From assembly GCA_963618495.1 (NCBI GenBank), contig CAVESF010000026.1:1-29826 (forward strand): a stretch of 29,826 bases of DNA, written 5' to 3'. This document shows, piece by piece, positions 8,705-15,649 of the stretch (positions are counted from its first letter, which is position 1; every line of letters begins with the position of its first letter). Under the pieces are notes generated by a model that saw nothing but the letters and a program-made list of their open reading frames with translations, was not told the DNA's origin and ran no database searches. The translations under genes and the position numbers were made by a program. This DNA comes from Apopatosoma sp963618495 (GTDB lineage: Bacteria; Bacillota; Clostridia; Oscillospirales; CAG-272).

Positions 8705-9907
8705 ATGAAAGCAAAAAGACTTATTTCACTCGTTATGGCTGCGCTGATGCTTGCGGGAGCCATGTTCATTTTCGCATCATGCGGAGAAAAGGTTGCGATG
8801 TCTCTTGAGGTCGACGGCAAAACCTATACCGTCACGACAAAAGAGCTCGACTTCCTTTTCCCTTATATTAAAATGAATCTTTTCTACAGTTACGGAATGA
8901 CATCCGTTTTCAATGATCCCTCTTTCTGGAGCAGTGAGATAGAAAACGACGACGGCACAAAAACCACCGCAGGAGATGCTCAGACGCAAAATATTCTGAA
9001 TATAGCAAAGAATCTTGTTGTCACAAAGTACCTCTATGAGAAATACGGCAAACCAGCCATCGACAATGAGGCTCTCGAGAAATACAAGACACAGCTCGCG
9101 CAGATGCTCTCCTACTACGGCTATGGTAAGGAAGGCTACTACAAGAGATACTTCGGCTATACCACAGACCAGGAGCTTGAATATTATACCCGCGGTCTTG
9201 AAAACGACGCCATAATGGAATATCTTTTCGGTGAAAACGGCACAATGAAGCTTACCGACGAGGACAAGGAAACCTACTATAAGGACAGTTATATCGCATA
9301 TCAGTTCATCATGCTCGATATGAACAAGGACATAACAAAGGACGAAGAGGGTAACCGCGTTCAGAAGACCGAGACGGATGATGACGGCAACGAGACAAAG
9401 CTCGAAGAATATGAATACACAGATTTGACCGACGAGCAGAAAGAAGAGAAAGAGAAGCTTGTCGACGACATAAAAAAGGCGCTTGCCGCCGGCACCGATT
9501 TTGCAGAGCTTGTAGAGAAGTATTCCGACAGCTTCGTTTCCCACAAGTATGCAAAGGCTTATATCGTAACAAAGGACGGCACGCTTCTCAATTCCGATGT
9601 TCAGGCAAAGGTAAAGGATTTTGAGGTAGGCGACTATACAGAAGAGGGCATTTCAGTTTCCAACAATAACTATGTTTACTTTGTAAAGAGAGTTGAACTT
9701 CCCGAGAAAGCATATAAAGACGAGGAATACGAGGATGTATTCTCCTCCTTTGAAGATAATATGAAGAGCGAGAAGTACAACGATATCTGCGAAGAATATG
9801 TTGATAAGGTTGTCGTAAACGAGAAAATTGTTTCAAAGTACAGCTTTGTAAAGGCTTTCCTCAGCGATTTCGTTGATACAAGAAGCACAAGCACGACAAC
9901 AGACTAA
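8705..9907 (+). CDS. PrsA/SurA-like parvulin foldase lipoprotein
   Basis: This is a probable extracytoplasmic peptidyl-prolyl isomerase or chaperone anchored by lipid to the outer face of the membrane. The N-terminus has Lys/Arg, a hydrophobic core and the lipobox FASC with the modified Cys at about residue 26. A long SurA-N-like helical region follows (about 35-240), with an acidic Glu/Asp/Lys-rich linker. A parvulin-type segment then begins around AAGTDFAELVEKYSDS (about residues 263-278) and runs to the VYFVKRVE strand. The parvulin domain looks degenerate, since the usual GG/GxF catalytic strands are weak, so chaperone rather than isomerase activity is possible. AAAGGAG precedes the ATG at 10-15 nt. 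It is 6 bp ahead of the DUF5685 gene and probably heads that operon. The precise substrate is unknown. Confidence 0.8.
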   Translation: MKAKRLISLVMAALMLAGAMFIFASCGEKVAMSLEVDGKTYTVTTKELDFLFPYIKMNLFYSYGMTSVFNDPSFWSSEIENDDGTKTTAGDAQTQNILNIAKNLVVTKYLYEKYGKPAIDNEALEKYKTQLAQMLSYYGYGKEGYYKRYFGYTTDQELEYYTRGLENDAIMEYLFGENGTMKLTDEDKETYYKDSYIAYQFIMLDMNKDITKDEEGNRVQKTETDDDGNETKLEEYEYTDLTDEQKEEKEKLVDDIKKALAAGTDFAELVEKYSDSFVSHKYAKAYIVTKDGTLLNSDVQAKVKDFEVGDYTEEGISVSNNNYVYFVKRVELPEKAYKDEEYEDVFSSFEDNMKSEKYNDICEEYVDKVVVNEKIVSKYSFVKAFLSDFVDTRSTSTTTD

Positions 9908-9913
9908 CTGACA

Positions 9914-10777
9914 GTGTTCGGATTTGTAAAGCCTTTCATACCCGAGCTTCGGGTAAAGGACAACGAATTTTATAAAAGCGTATATTGCGGCGTTTGCCGC
10001 GCTATGAAGAGAGAGACAGGTGCACTTTCGTGCGCCTCTCTCAGTTATGACGCGGTTTTTGTCGCACTTGTGCGGCTTGCCGTGACTGGAGAGGCGTACA
10101 CCGTGAAAAAAGAGCGGTGTATGCGTCATCCTTTTCATACACGGGCTGTGATGCACTGCGATGATTCACTTAAGACAGCCGCACGGATAAGTGCGGCTCT
10201 TCTGTATGGTAAGCTTGCCGACGATATCTCGGATGAGCGCGGAAAGAAAAGAGCGGCGGCAAGGCTCGCTCTGCCGTATGCGCGGAAGTTCAGCCGCAGG
10301 GCGAATGTTCCGGAGGCGAATGCCGCGATAGCGGAGGGGCTTGCGGGACTCGCTGAGCTTGAGCGGAGCGGGGAAGCAACGCCCGACGCCTGCGCCGATA
10401 TATCGGGGAAAATGACCGCCGTGGTAGCCTCTCTCGGGCTTTCCGGCGCACAGCGCGATATCATGTATGAGGCGGCTTTTCATATAGGCAGGTGGATATA
10501 TCTCGCCGATGCCGTATGCGATTATCCCGAGGATATGAAGCTCGGCAGATTCAATCCGTTTTCTTCCTATGATGAAGAAAGGATGAGGGAATTTGCCATG
10601 GAGGAGGCATACAGTCTCACCGTGCCCGAGATTATCGCGGCGGAAAATGCGATAGCTCTCGCCGATTGCCGCGATGAGCATATAAACGCCTGCATAGAGA
10701 ATATATTTCATTACGGAATGAAAAATTCATTTTACACCACAGCAAGAAAGGAGTGGCATGATGACAGATCCATATAA
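9914..10777 (+). CDS. DUF5685 family protein
   Basis: The 287-residue protein begins FGFVKPFIPEL and continues YKSVYCGVCRAMKR and LSYDAVFVALVR, followed by ERCMRHPF. This N-terminal pattern, with paired Cys and a later Cys-x3-HP, is typical of the DUF5685 proteins of clostridia. These often lie beside a J-domain gene, as here. The conserved Cys/His set suggests metal binding, and the rest is predicted to be all-helical. No enzymatic function is established that I can name. The start is GTG at 9914, just 6 bp after the foldase gene, with no clear SD, so coupling is likely. Its end overlaps the start of the DnaJ-like gene by 17 bp. Confidence 0.8.
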   Translation: MFGFVKPFIPELRVKDNEFYKSVYCGVCRAMKRETGALSCASLSYDAVFVALVRLAVTGEAYTVKKERCMRHPFHTRAVMHCDDSLKTAARISAALLYGKLADDISDERGKKRAAARLALPYARKFSRRANVPEANAAIAEGLAGLAELERSGEATPDACADISGKMTAVVASLGLSGAQRDIMYEAAFHIGRWIYLADAVCDYPEDMKLGRFNPFSSYDEERMREFAMEEAYSLTVPEIIAAENAIALADCRDEHINACIENIFHYGMKNSFYTTARKEWHDDRSI

Positions 10778-11363
10778 GGTACTCGGCGTTTCGAGAGATG
10801 CGAGCGAGGAGGAAATAAAAAAAGCATATCGCGACCTTGCGCGCAAATATCATCCCGATAATTATGCCACAAGTCCGCTTGCCGACCTCGCGCAGGAAAA
10901 AATGAAAGAAATAAACGAGGCATACGATACCGTCATGCACGAGCGACAGAGCCGCGCGGACAGTTCGTCAGGCTACGGTTATTCCGCCGACGCGGGGACA
11001 GGGAAGTTTGATTATATCCGCACGCTGATAAACAACCGCAGTTTCTATGAAGCGGAAATTCAGCTTGACGCGGTTGCAAAGGACGAGAGAAATGCCGAGT
11101 GGTATTATCTCAAGGGATGCGTTTTCATGGGCAGAGGATGGTATTTCGAGGCGTCGAAGCATTTTCATCGCGCCTGTGAGATGGACCCGCAGAATCCCGA
11201 ATATGCCGCGGCTCTGAACAGCATGAAAAATATGTCATATGACTACGACAGGCAAAACGGACAGCGCGGCGGCTCATGCAGTACCTGCGATATATGCTCG
11301 GGGCTTATCTGCGCCGACTGCTGCTGTGAGGCTATGGGCGGCGACCTGATAAGCTGCTGCTGA
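10761..11363 (+). CDS. DnaJ-like J-domain protein with Cys-rich tail
   Basis: The N-terminal 65 residues are a canonical J domain: DPYKVLGVSRDAS, then KYHPDN with the HPD tripeptide that stimulates DnaK/Hsp70 ATPase. A middle part reads like TPR-type helices (NAEWYYLKGCVFMGRGWYF). The tail is very rich in cysteine (CSTCDICSGLICADCCCEAM) and probably binds metal. It lacks the G/F region and classic CxxCxGxG zinc domain of DnaJ itself, so it is a specialised co-chaperone. Of two adjacent ATGs (10758, 10761), the second has the better 7-nt spacing to AGGAG. It overlaps the DUF5685 gene, supporting a shared operon and possibly a shared membrane- or cofactor-linked role (inference). Confidence 0.85.
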   Translation: MTDPYKVLGVSRDASEEEIKKAYRDLARKYHPDNYATSPLADLAQEKMKEINEAYDTVMHERQSRADSSSGYGYSADAGTGKFDYIRTLINNRSFYEAEIQLDAVAKDERNAEWYYLKGCVFMGRGWYFEASKHFHRACEMDPQNPEYAAALNSMKNMSYDYDRQNGQRGGSCSTCDICSGLICADCCCEAMGGDLISCC

Positions 11364-11373
11364 GGGAAACGCG

Positions 11374-11886
11374 ATGAGGAAGGTTAAAAAGCTGGCGCTC
11401 TGCGCACTTATGACGGCATCTTCCATAGTCGTCATGTTTCTCGGCTCGATTTCGGGCTTTCTCGATATATGCACGGCGGCTGTGGCGGCGCTCATCGTGG
11501 CTTTCTGCTCGATAGAGATGGGCGCGGGCTACGGCTGGCTTGTATATCTTGCATCGGGCGCAGTATCGCTTCTGATACTACCCGCCAAGGAAGCCGCATG
11601 GAGCTTTGCGCTTTTCTTCGGGTTTCATGCATTGCTTATCCCTCTTCTGTCAAAGATTCCGCGATGGGCTTCGTTTCTCATACGGCTACTTATAATGAAC
11701 GGAACGCTCGTGCTTATCTATGTATTTTTCAGCGATCTTTTGCAGATGCCGGACGCAATGTGGATGAAAATAGCCGTATTTGCCATGGCAAATGCCATAT
11801 TTATACTCAGCGATATGCTCTACAAACGCCTTTTGAGGATATATTTCTTTAAATACAGAGATAAAATTTCAAAATTTTTGAAATAA
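11374..11886 (+). CDS. Small integral membrane protein (ECF-S-like topology)
   Basis: The 170-residue protein has five or six predicted membrane helices, short loops and a basic C-terminus (KYRDKISKFLK). Such size and hydrophobicity are seen in substrate-binding S components of ECF vitamin transporters and in uncharacterised clostridial membrane proteins. No vitamin-specific motif is visible, so the transport idea is only a possibility. The start ATG follows GAGGGA by 6 nt and lies 10 bp after the J-domain gene, so it is likely the last gene of the foldase-DUF5685-DnaJ operon. Confidence 0.7.
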   Translation: MRKVKKLALCALMTASSIVVMFLGSISGFLDICTAAVAALIVAFCSIEMGAGYGWLVYLASGAVSLLILPAKEAAWSFALFFGFHALLIPLLSKIPRWASFLIRLLIMNGTLVLIYVFFSDLLQMPDAMWMKIAVFAMANAIFILSDMLYKRLLRIYFFKYRDKISKFLK

Positions 11887-11888
11887 TA

Positions 11889-11917
11889 TTGATTTTTCGT
11901 TTTGTTTGTGGTATTAT
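11889..11917 (+). promoter_or_regulatory. Promoter of the dockerin gene
   Basis: TTGATT (11889-11894) and TATTAT (11912-11917) are spaced by 17 bp. They lie 42 bp upstream of the ATG at 11960, which has GGAGG at a 6-nt spacing. Confidence 0.6.
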
Positions 11918-11959
11918 ATATTGTATAAAAGTGCTAAAACAAAATTTTGGGAGGCAATT

Positions 11960-12445
11960 ATGCAAAACAAGAAACTTTTTGCGATAATGTCATTCATCAT
12001 GGCTATGCTCATGGTGTGTACATTTTCTTTTTCACTGCTCGCGGCGGTAGGCGATGCGGACAAACCAATCACAGGCGAAGAATTTGAAATCGTCGATGAC
12101 TGCGTGCATAATTTCAGCGATACTTACAGATACGACAAAAAGACCCACTGGCATTTCTGCAAGAAATGCGGTGAAAAGAAGGATGAAGCAGAGCATACGC
12201 TGGATAACGAAGGCAAGTGTACTGTTTGTAATTTCGGCAGGGCAAAGCTCGGCGATGTCAATGATGACGACATAATTGATGTGAAAGATCTTATGCTTGT
12301 CCGCAAATATATGGTAGGTCTTGACGTTCCCGATTTCAATGCTCTCGCCGCTGATATAAACGGCGACGGCAAGGTAAATGCTGTTGACCTTACACTTTTA
12401 AGAAAATATCTTGCAGGATATTCCGGCACAGGCATAGGTGAATAA
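11960..12445 (+). CDS. Secreted dockerin type I protein with a zinc-ribbon-like segment
   Basis: The 161-residue protein starts with a signal peptide (about residues 1-30, ending LLAAVGDA). A His/Cys segment follows (H50, H64, H66, C67, C70, H79, C87, C90) with paired CxxC motifs, as often seen repeated in clostridial surface proteins. The C-terminal 60 residues form a dockerin: two duplicated calcium loops, DVNDDDIIDVKD (99-110) and DINGDGKVNAVD (132-143). Each is followed by a recognition helix with LRKY or VRKY. Dockerins bind cohesin domains on cellulosome scaffoldins or cell-surface anchors. No catalytic or carbohydrate-binding module is present, so the dockerin carries only the small putative metal-binding domain. 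It is monocistronic between its own promoter and terminator. Confidence 0.88.
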   Translation: MQNKKLFAIMSFIMAMLMVCTFSFSLLAAVGDADKPITGEEFEIVDDCVHNFSDTYRYDKKTHWHFCKKCGEKKDEAEHTLDNEGKCTVCNFGRAKLGDVNDDDIIDVKDLMLVRKYMVGLDVPDFNALAADINGDGKVNAVDLTLLRKYLAGYSGTGIGE

Positions 12446-12450
12446 TGCTG

Positions 12451-12480
12451 TTATCCGCTCGATTTCGGGCGGATAATTTT
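12451..12480 (+). terminator. Terminator after the dockerin gene
   Basis: An 8-bp stem TTATCCGC / GCGGATAA (12451-12458 with 12469-12476) is followed by TTTTTT. Confidence 0.8.
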
Positions 12481-12523
12481 TGTCCGAAAATGCGCGCAAA
12501 AAGCATTTTGTTGCCAAAAGCGG

Positions 12524-12552
12524 TTGACATTTTTCGCAAAGAGTTATATAAT
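12524..12552 (+). promoter_or_regulatory. Perfect consensus sigma-A promoter
   Basis: TTGACA (12524-12529), a 17-bp spacer and TATAAT (12547-12552) match the vegetative consensus at all twelve positions. It drives the small membrane protein gene starting at 12589, implying high expression. Confidence 0.85.
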
Positions 12553-12588
12553 ACCGTATGTAAAATATTTTTCAAAGGGGGGTCAAAG

Positions 12589-12879
12589 ATGAAAAAAATC
12601 GCTGATTTCTTTGCCGGACTTCCGTGGCTCGTGCTTCTTTTGCTCGTCATTTTCTTTGACGGACTTGTGGGCGGCACTATCAGAATCGGAAACGGTAAAT
12701 CCACGGCTTCAAAGGTTGTGGGCTGGATACTCTTCATTTCGTTTATCCTGAACATAATCTCTTTTGCCGTAGCGATGCCCGCAGCGATAGCTTGGGTACT
12801 GCATGTCCTCTATGCCGTATGCTGGATAGCTGATATCATCACTGTTGCTGTCAGCAAGAAAATCACTCTTTTTATGTAA
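12589..12879 (+). CDS. Small two- or three-helix membrane protein, unknown
   Basis: The 96-residue protein is hydrophobic: a helix at about residues 11-27, a short polar stretch (RIGNGKSTAS), then long hydrophobic segments from about 41 to 88. I do not recognise the family. The ATG is preceded by AAAGGGGGG at about 5 nt and by a perfect sigma-A promoter, so it is probably abundantly made. A hairpin at 12908-12927 follows. It stands alone, and nothing in the neighbourhood indicates a role. Confidence 0.7.
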   Translation: MKKIADFFAGLPWLVLLLLVIFFDGLVGGTIRIGNGKSTASKVVGWILFISFILNIISFAVAMPAAIAWVLHVLYAVCWIADIITVAVSKKITLFM

Positions 12880-12907
12880 TCCAAAAAGGCAAACAAGAGT
12901 ATCGAAA

Positions 12908-12935
12908 CGGACAGCTTCGGCTGTCCGCTTATCTT
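12908..12935 (+). terminator. UUCG tetraloop hairpin, probable terminator
   Basis: CGGACAGC / GCTGTCCG closes a TTCG tetraloop, an unusually stable hairpin. The downstream tract CTTATCTTA is only moderately T-rich, so termination may be incomplete. Confidence 0.55.
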
Positions 12936-12966
12936 AATATGCAGATTTTTTTGCGGGAGAACGAAA

Positions 12967-13359
12967 ATGAACGAAATATGGAATGAATTATACAGAGAGG
13001 CAAAAAGCACCTTGAATCCGAGAAGAATTTCCGAGTGGATGGAAGCGGGCGGAGTTGCCGCCGCGATAGAATCCGATTCGGGAGAAATATATAGGGGCGT
13101 CTGCGTAGACGGCGCGAGTACACTCGGAATATGCGCCGAGCGAAATGCGATTTTCAATATGATTACTCACGGTGAGAGCAAAATCAGACGCGTAATCGCC
13201 GTCAACTGGAACGGGAAAATCATGCCGCCCTGCGGAGTCTGCCGCGAACTTATGACTCAGCTCATGCCCGATGGCTAAAGGGATATTGAAATAATGCTTG
13301 ATTATGAGAAAAATGAAATTGTGACGCTCGGCGAGCTTACGCCGAAATGGTGGATATGA
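12967..13359 (+). pseudogene. Cytidine deaminase-like gene with an in-frame stop
   Basis: The reading frame encodes a zinc-dependent cytidine deaminase-type domain (cytidine/blasticidin-S deaminase-like). It has the catalytic CAE (C56, E58) and PCGVC (C89, C92), the expected zinc ligands and proton-shuttling glutamate. A TAA at 13276-13278 stops it after 103 residues. The same frame then continues for 26 more codons with a typical family C-terminus (RDIEIMLDYEKNEI to PKWWI) to a TGA at 13357-13359. All catalytic residues precede the early stop, so a truncated protein could fold partly, but loss of the last helix/strand more likely inactivates it. The start ATG at 12967 follows GGGAGA. It could instead be a sequencing error; the adjacent broken acetyltransferase argues for true decay. 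Confidence 0.75.
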
Positions 13360-13361
13360 GA

Positions 13362-13520
13362 ATAAGCCGCGGATACGCGGACGAAAATACTCAGACCCGG
13401 AATGAAAATCGCCGCTGAAAAGGGCTTTGAAAAGATTCTTTGTGTCTGCGATGATGACAATTATGTTTCTGAAAATGCTATCCCAAATAACGGCGGTGCC
13501 TTGAAAAATCGAATACAAGG
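13362..13520 (+). pseudogene. GNAT acetyltransferase remnant
   Basis: A frame from about 13390 reads ILRPGMKIAAEKGFEKIL, then CDDDNYVSENAIPNNGGAL. This is the acetyl-CoA-binding helix, beta-5 strand and the DN-x-x-S...I...NGG motif of GNAT N-acetyltransferases. The preceding piece, ISRGYADE (about 13364-13390), fits the R-x-x-G-x-A pyrophosphate loop but is in a different frame, so a one- or two-base shift separates them. The N-terminal two thirds of the domain is missing. Only about 50 residues survive, so no function is expected. It lies directly behind the broken deaminase. Confidence 0.6.
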
Positions 13521-13562
13521 GCTGAATCAAAAGCATTTAATTAAGCAGAGACTCAGCCTTTT
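13515..13562 (+). terminator. Possible long-loop terminator
   Basis: AAGGgCTGA near 13516-13524 can pair with TCAGCCTTTT (13553-13562) with one bulged G across a loop of about 28 nt. The stem is weak. It would end the decayed deaminase/GNAT transcript. The 170 bases that follow, up to the hairpin at 13737, show no gene. Confidence 0.35.
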
Positions 13563-13736
13563 GCTATGCATTTTTTTGAAATTCAACATTCCAACAAAGA
13601 AAAAAGCCCATTTGAGGCAAAAAAGAGTATGACGAAAAGAGGATCGGCAAAATCCTTGTTTTAAAGAGTTATACAATTTCTTCTTATCTGAAACGAACAT
13701 TTTCGCTTTCGCGTAATGACCTTTTTTGACAGACTG

Positions 13737-13758
13737 AGGGGGCGAAAGTCCCCTTTTT
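13737..13758 (+). terminator. Terminator upstream of the glycine riboswitch promoter
   Basis: AGGGG (13737-13741) pairs with CCCCT (13750-13754) around an 8-nt GCGAAAGT loop, followed by a T5 tract. It insulates the riboswitch transcript from upstream reading. Confidence 0.65.
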
Positions 13759-13783
13759 GCATGAAAAAATTTTTAATCGGCTA

Positions 13784-13812
13784 TTGACTTCTTTTATCAT
13801 TGGTGATAGAAT
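13784..13812 (+). promoter_or_regulatory. Promoter of the glycine riboswitch-symporter transcript
   Basis: TTGACT (13784-13789) and TAGAAT (13807-13812) are separated by 17 bp. Transcription would begin near 13820, about 50 nt before the first aptamer. Confidence 0.75.
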
Positions 13813-13867
13813 ATATTAAAATATCGGCACGCGGAAGCGAAAGCCGATAAATAAAATCTCTTTGAAG

Positions 13868-14030
13868 TTTTTCGGGAAAGCGGCAGATGCCCGCCGAAGG
13901 AGTAATACTCTCAGGCATCCGAATAAAAAGGATAGGACCGGAAAATACAGAGAACTCTGGAGAAACCCGTTTGGGTGCCGAAGGTGCAAGGCGAAAGCCG
14001 AATCTCTCAGGCAAAAGGACAGAGCAAGTT
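13868..14030 (+). ncRNA. Tandem glycine riboswitch (gcvT-type)
   Basis: Two consecutive aptamers carry the conserved glycine-riboswitch core. Aptamer 1 (about 13870-13938) has GCCCGCCGAAGGAG, then CTCAGGCATCCGA. Aptamer 2 (about 13948-14027) has GGGTGCCGAAGGTGCAAGGC, then CTCTCAGGCAAAAGGACAGAG. The arrangement with a short linker is the classical glycine-sensing pair. It stands in the leader of an AGCS transporter gene and is followed by a hairpin terminator, so it most likely controls transcription termination in response to glycine. Confidence 0.93.
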
Positions 14031-14104
14031 TTCCATGCGCGTATCTTAACCGTACTTTCGGCGCGATATTTTGCGGAAATATTGCTTTTTCAGATTTTGT
14101 TTGC

Positions 14105-14146
14105 GGAGCTGCCCGAGGTACGGACGGCTCCCATTTTCATTTTTTG
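14105..14146 (+). terminator. Expression-platform terminator of the glycine riboswitch
   Basis: GGAGC (14105-14109) pairs with GCTCC (14127-14131), and an inner CCG/CGG pair closes a 5-nt loop. T-rich sequence (CATTTTCATTTTTT) follows, ending just before the GGAGG of the symporter gene. Its position between aptamer and gene fits a ligand-controlled terminator. Confidence 0.65.
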
Positions 14147-14158
14147 GAGGAAAGCTTT

Positions 14159-15586
14159 ATGACCGGATTTTTAAACGCACTTAACGACATAGTAGTGAAA
14201 ATCGACAATATCCTTGCCGATTATGCCATCACGATTCTTCTCATCGCATGCGGACTTTTCTTTACTTTCCGCACAAAATTTGTGCAGATACGCTGTTTCG
14301 GAGAGGGCTGGAGGAGAATGTTCGGCGGGTTCAGCCTGAATGGCAAAAAGGCAGGCAAGGACGGCATGAGCTCATTTCAGGCATTGGCAACGGCTATTGC
14401 CGCGCAGGTCGGCACAGGCAATATCGTCGGTGCCTGCGGCGCTATACTCATAGGCGGACCTGGTGCTATATTCTGGATGTGGGTGATAGCTTTTCTCGGC
14501 ATGGCTACGATATATGCCGAGGCAACTCTCGCGCAGAAAACAAAGCAGACTGATGAAAACGGCGAGGTTGTCGGCGGTCCGGTATATTATATAAAGGAAG
14601 CTTTCCGCGGTAAATTCGGAAAGGTGCTTGCCGTATTCTTCTCAATAGCGGCGATACTGGCACTCGGACTCATGGGTGCGATGGTCCAGTCAAATTCCAT
14701 AGGCGAATCAATGAACAATGCCTTCGGCATACCCGCATGGATTGTGGGTCTTGCCGTGACTCTGCTTGCGGCACTCATATTTTTCGGCGGTTCAAGCAGA
14801 CTTGCGTCCGTGACGGAGAAAATGGTTCCCGTAATGGCGCTTATTTATATCGTCGGTTCTCTTGCAATAATCTGCGCGAGAATAAAATATGTGCCGGAAA
14901 CATTCGGCATGATATTCAGATATGCTTTCCGACCCGATGCACTCATCGGCGGCGGCATAGGCTATGCGTTGAAAACAGCAATATCGCAGGGTGCGAAACG
15001 CGGTCTTTTTTCAAACGAGGCGGGCATGGGTTCAACGCCGCATGCGCATGCCGTTGCCAAGGTGAAAAATCCGCATGAGCAGGGTGTTGTCGCTATGATA
15101 GGCGTATTTATAGATACATTTGTTGTGCTTACGATGACGGCGCTTGTTGTCATTTCGACGATGTATGCGGGGCATGACGGGCTTTTGGGCGTTGCGGGAT
15201 ATGAAAAGACAAATCTTGCGCAGGCGGCGTTTTCATCCGTATTCGGGGAGAAAGTCGGCGGTGCTTTCGTCGCGGTGTGCCTCCTGTTCTTCGCATTTTC
15301 AACGATAATCAGCTGGAATTACTTCGGCAGACTGAATATAGTATCGCTTTTCGGAAACAGAAAAGCGGCTCTGATAATATATAATATCGTGTCGCTCGCC
15401 TGTGTTTTCATCGGCTCCATGCTCTATAATGACCTCGTGTGGAATCTGCAGGATGTTTTTGACCTGCTCCTTGTCATACCAAACGTAATAGCGCTTTTCG
15501 CTCTGAGCAGCTTCGTGGCAAAGGAAGCAAGACGCAAAAATGAACTGCTTCCTCCCGAGAAAAAGAAAGAAAAAGCGGTAAGATAA
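14159..15586 (+). CDS. AGCS family sodium:alanine/glycine symporter
   Basis: The 475-residue integral membrane protein imports alanine or glycine with Na+ (alanine-or-glycine:cation symporter family). Family hallmarks are the AIAAQVGTGNIVG segment near residues 77-89, the GAIFWMW helix, GGPVYYI, and ISQGAKRGLFSNEAGMGSTPHAHA in the second half. About ten to eleven membrane helices are predicted, ending in a basic tail. The ATG at 14159 lies 7 nt after GGAGG. The glycine riboswitch upstream points to glycine as the main substrate or signal. Whether it feeds catabolism or is shut off when glycine is plentiful depends on the riboswitch polarity, which cannot be read with certainty here. Confidence 0.95.
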   Translation: MTGFLNALNDIVVKIDNILADYAITILLIACGLFFTFRTKFVQIRCFGEGWRRMFGGFSLNGKKAGKDGMSSFQALATAIAAQVGTGNIVGACGAILIGGPGAIFWMWVIAFLGMATIYAEATLAQKTKQTDENGEVVGGPVYYIKEAFRGKFGKVLAVFFSIAAILALGLMGAMVQSNSIGESMNNAFGIPAWIVGLAVTLLAALIFFGGSSRLASVTEKMVPVMALIYIVGSLAIICARIKYVPETFGMIFRYAFRPDALIGGGIGYALKTAISQGAKRGLFSNEAGMGSTPHAHAVAKVKNPHEQGVVAMIGVFIDTFVVLTMTALVVISTMYAGHDGLLGVAGYEKTNLAQAAFSSVFGEKVGGAFVAVCLLFFAFSTIISWNYFGRLNIVSLFGNRKAALIIYNIVSLACVFIGSMLYNDLVWNLQDVFDLLLVIPNVIALFALSSFVAKEARRKNELLPPEKKKEKAVR

Positions 15587-15610
15587 CGAAAAAATAATGG
15601 CAAAAATAAG

Positions 15611-15640
15611 GCAGGGCGCGGAAAAACGCGCCCTGCTTTG
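15611..15640. terminator. Bidirectional terminator between the symporter and murI
   Basis: A GC-rich 10-bp stem GCAGGGCGCG / CGCGCCCTGC (15611-15620 with 15627-15636) has AT-rich flanks and can serve both convergent genes. Confidence 0.75.
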
Positions 15641-15649
15641 TATTCGTTT

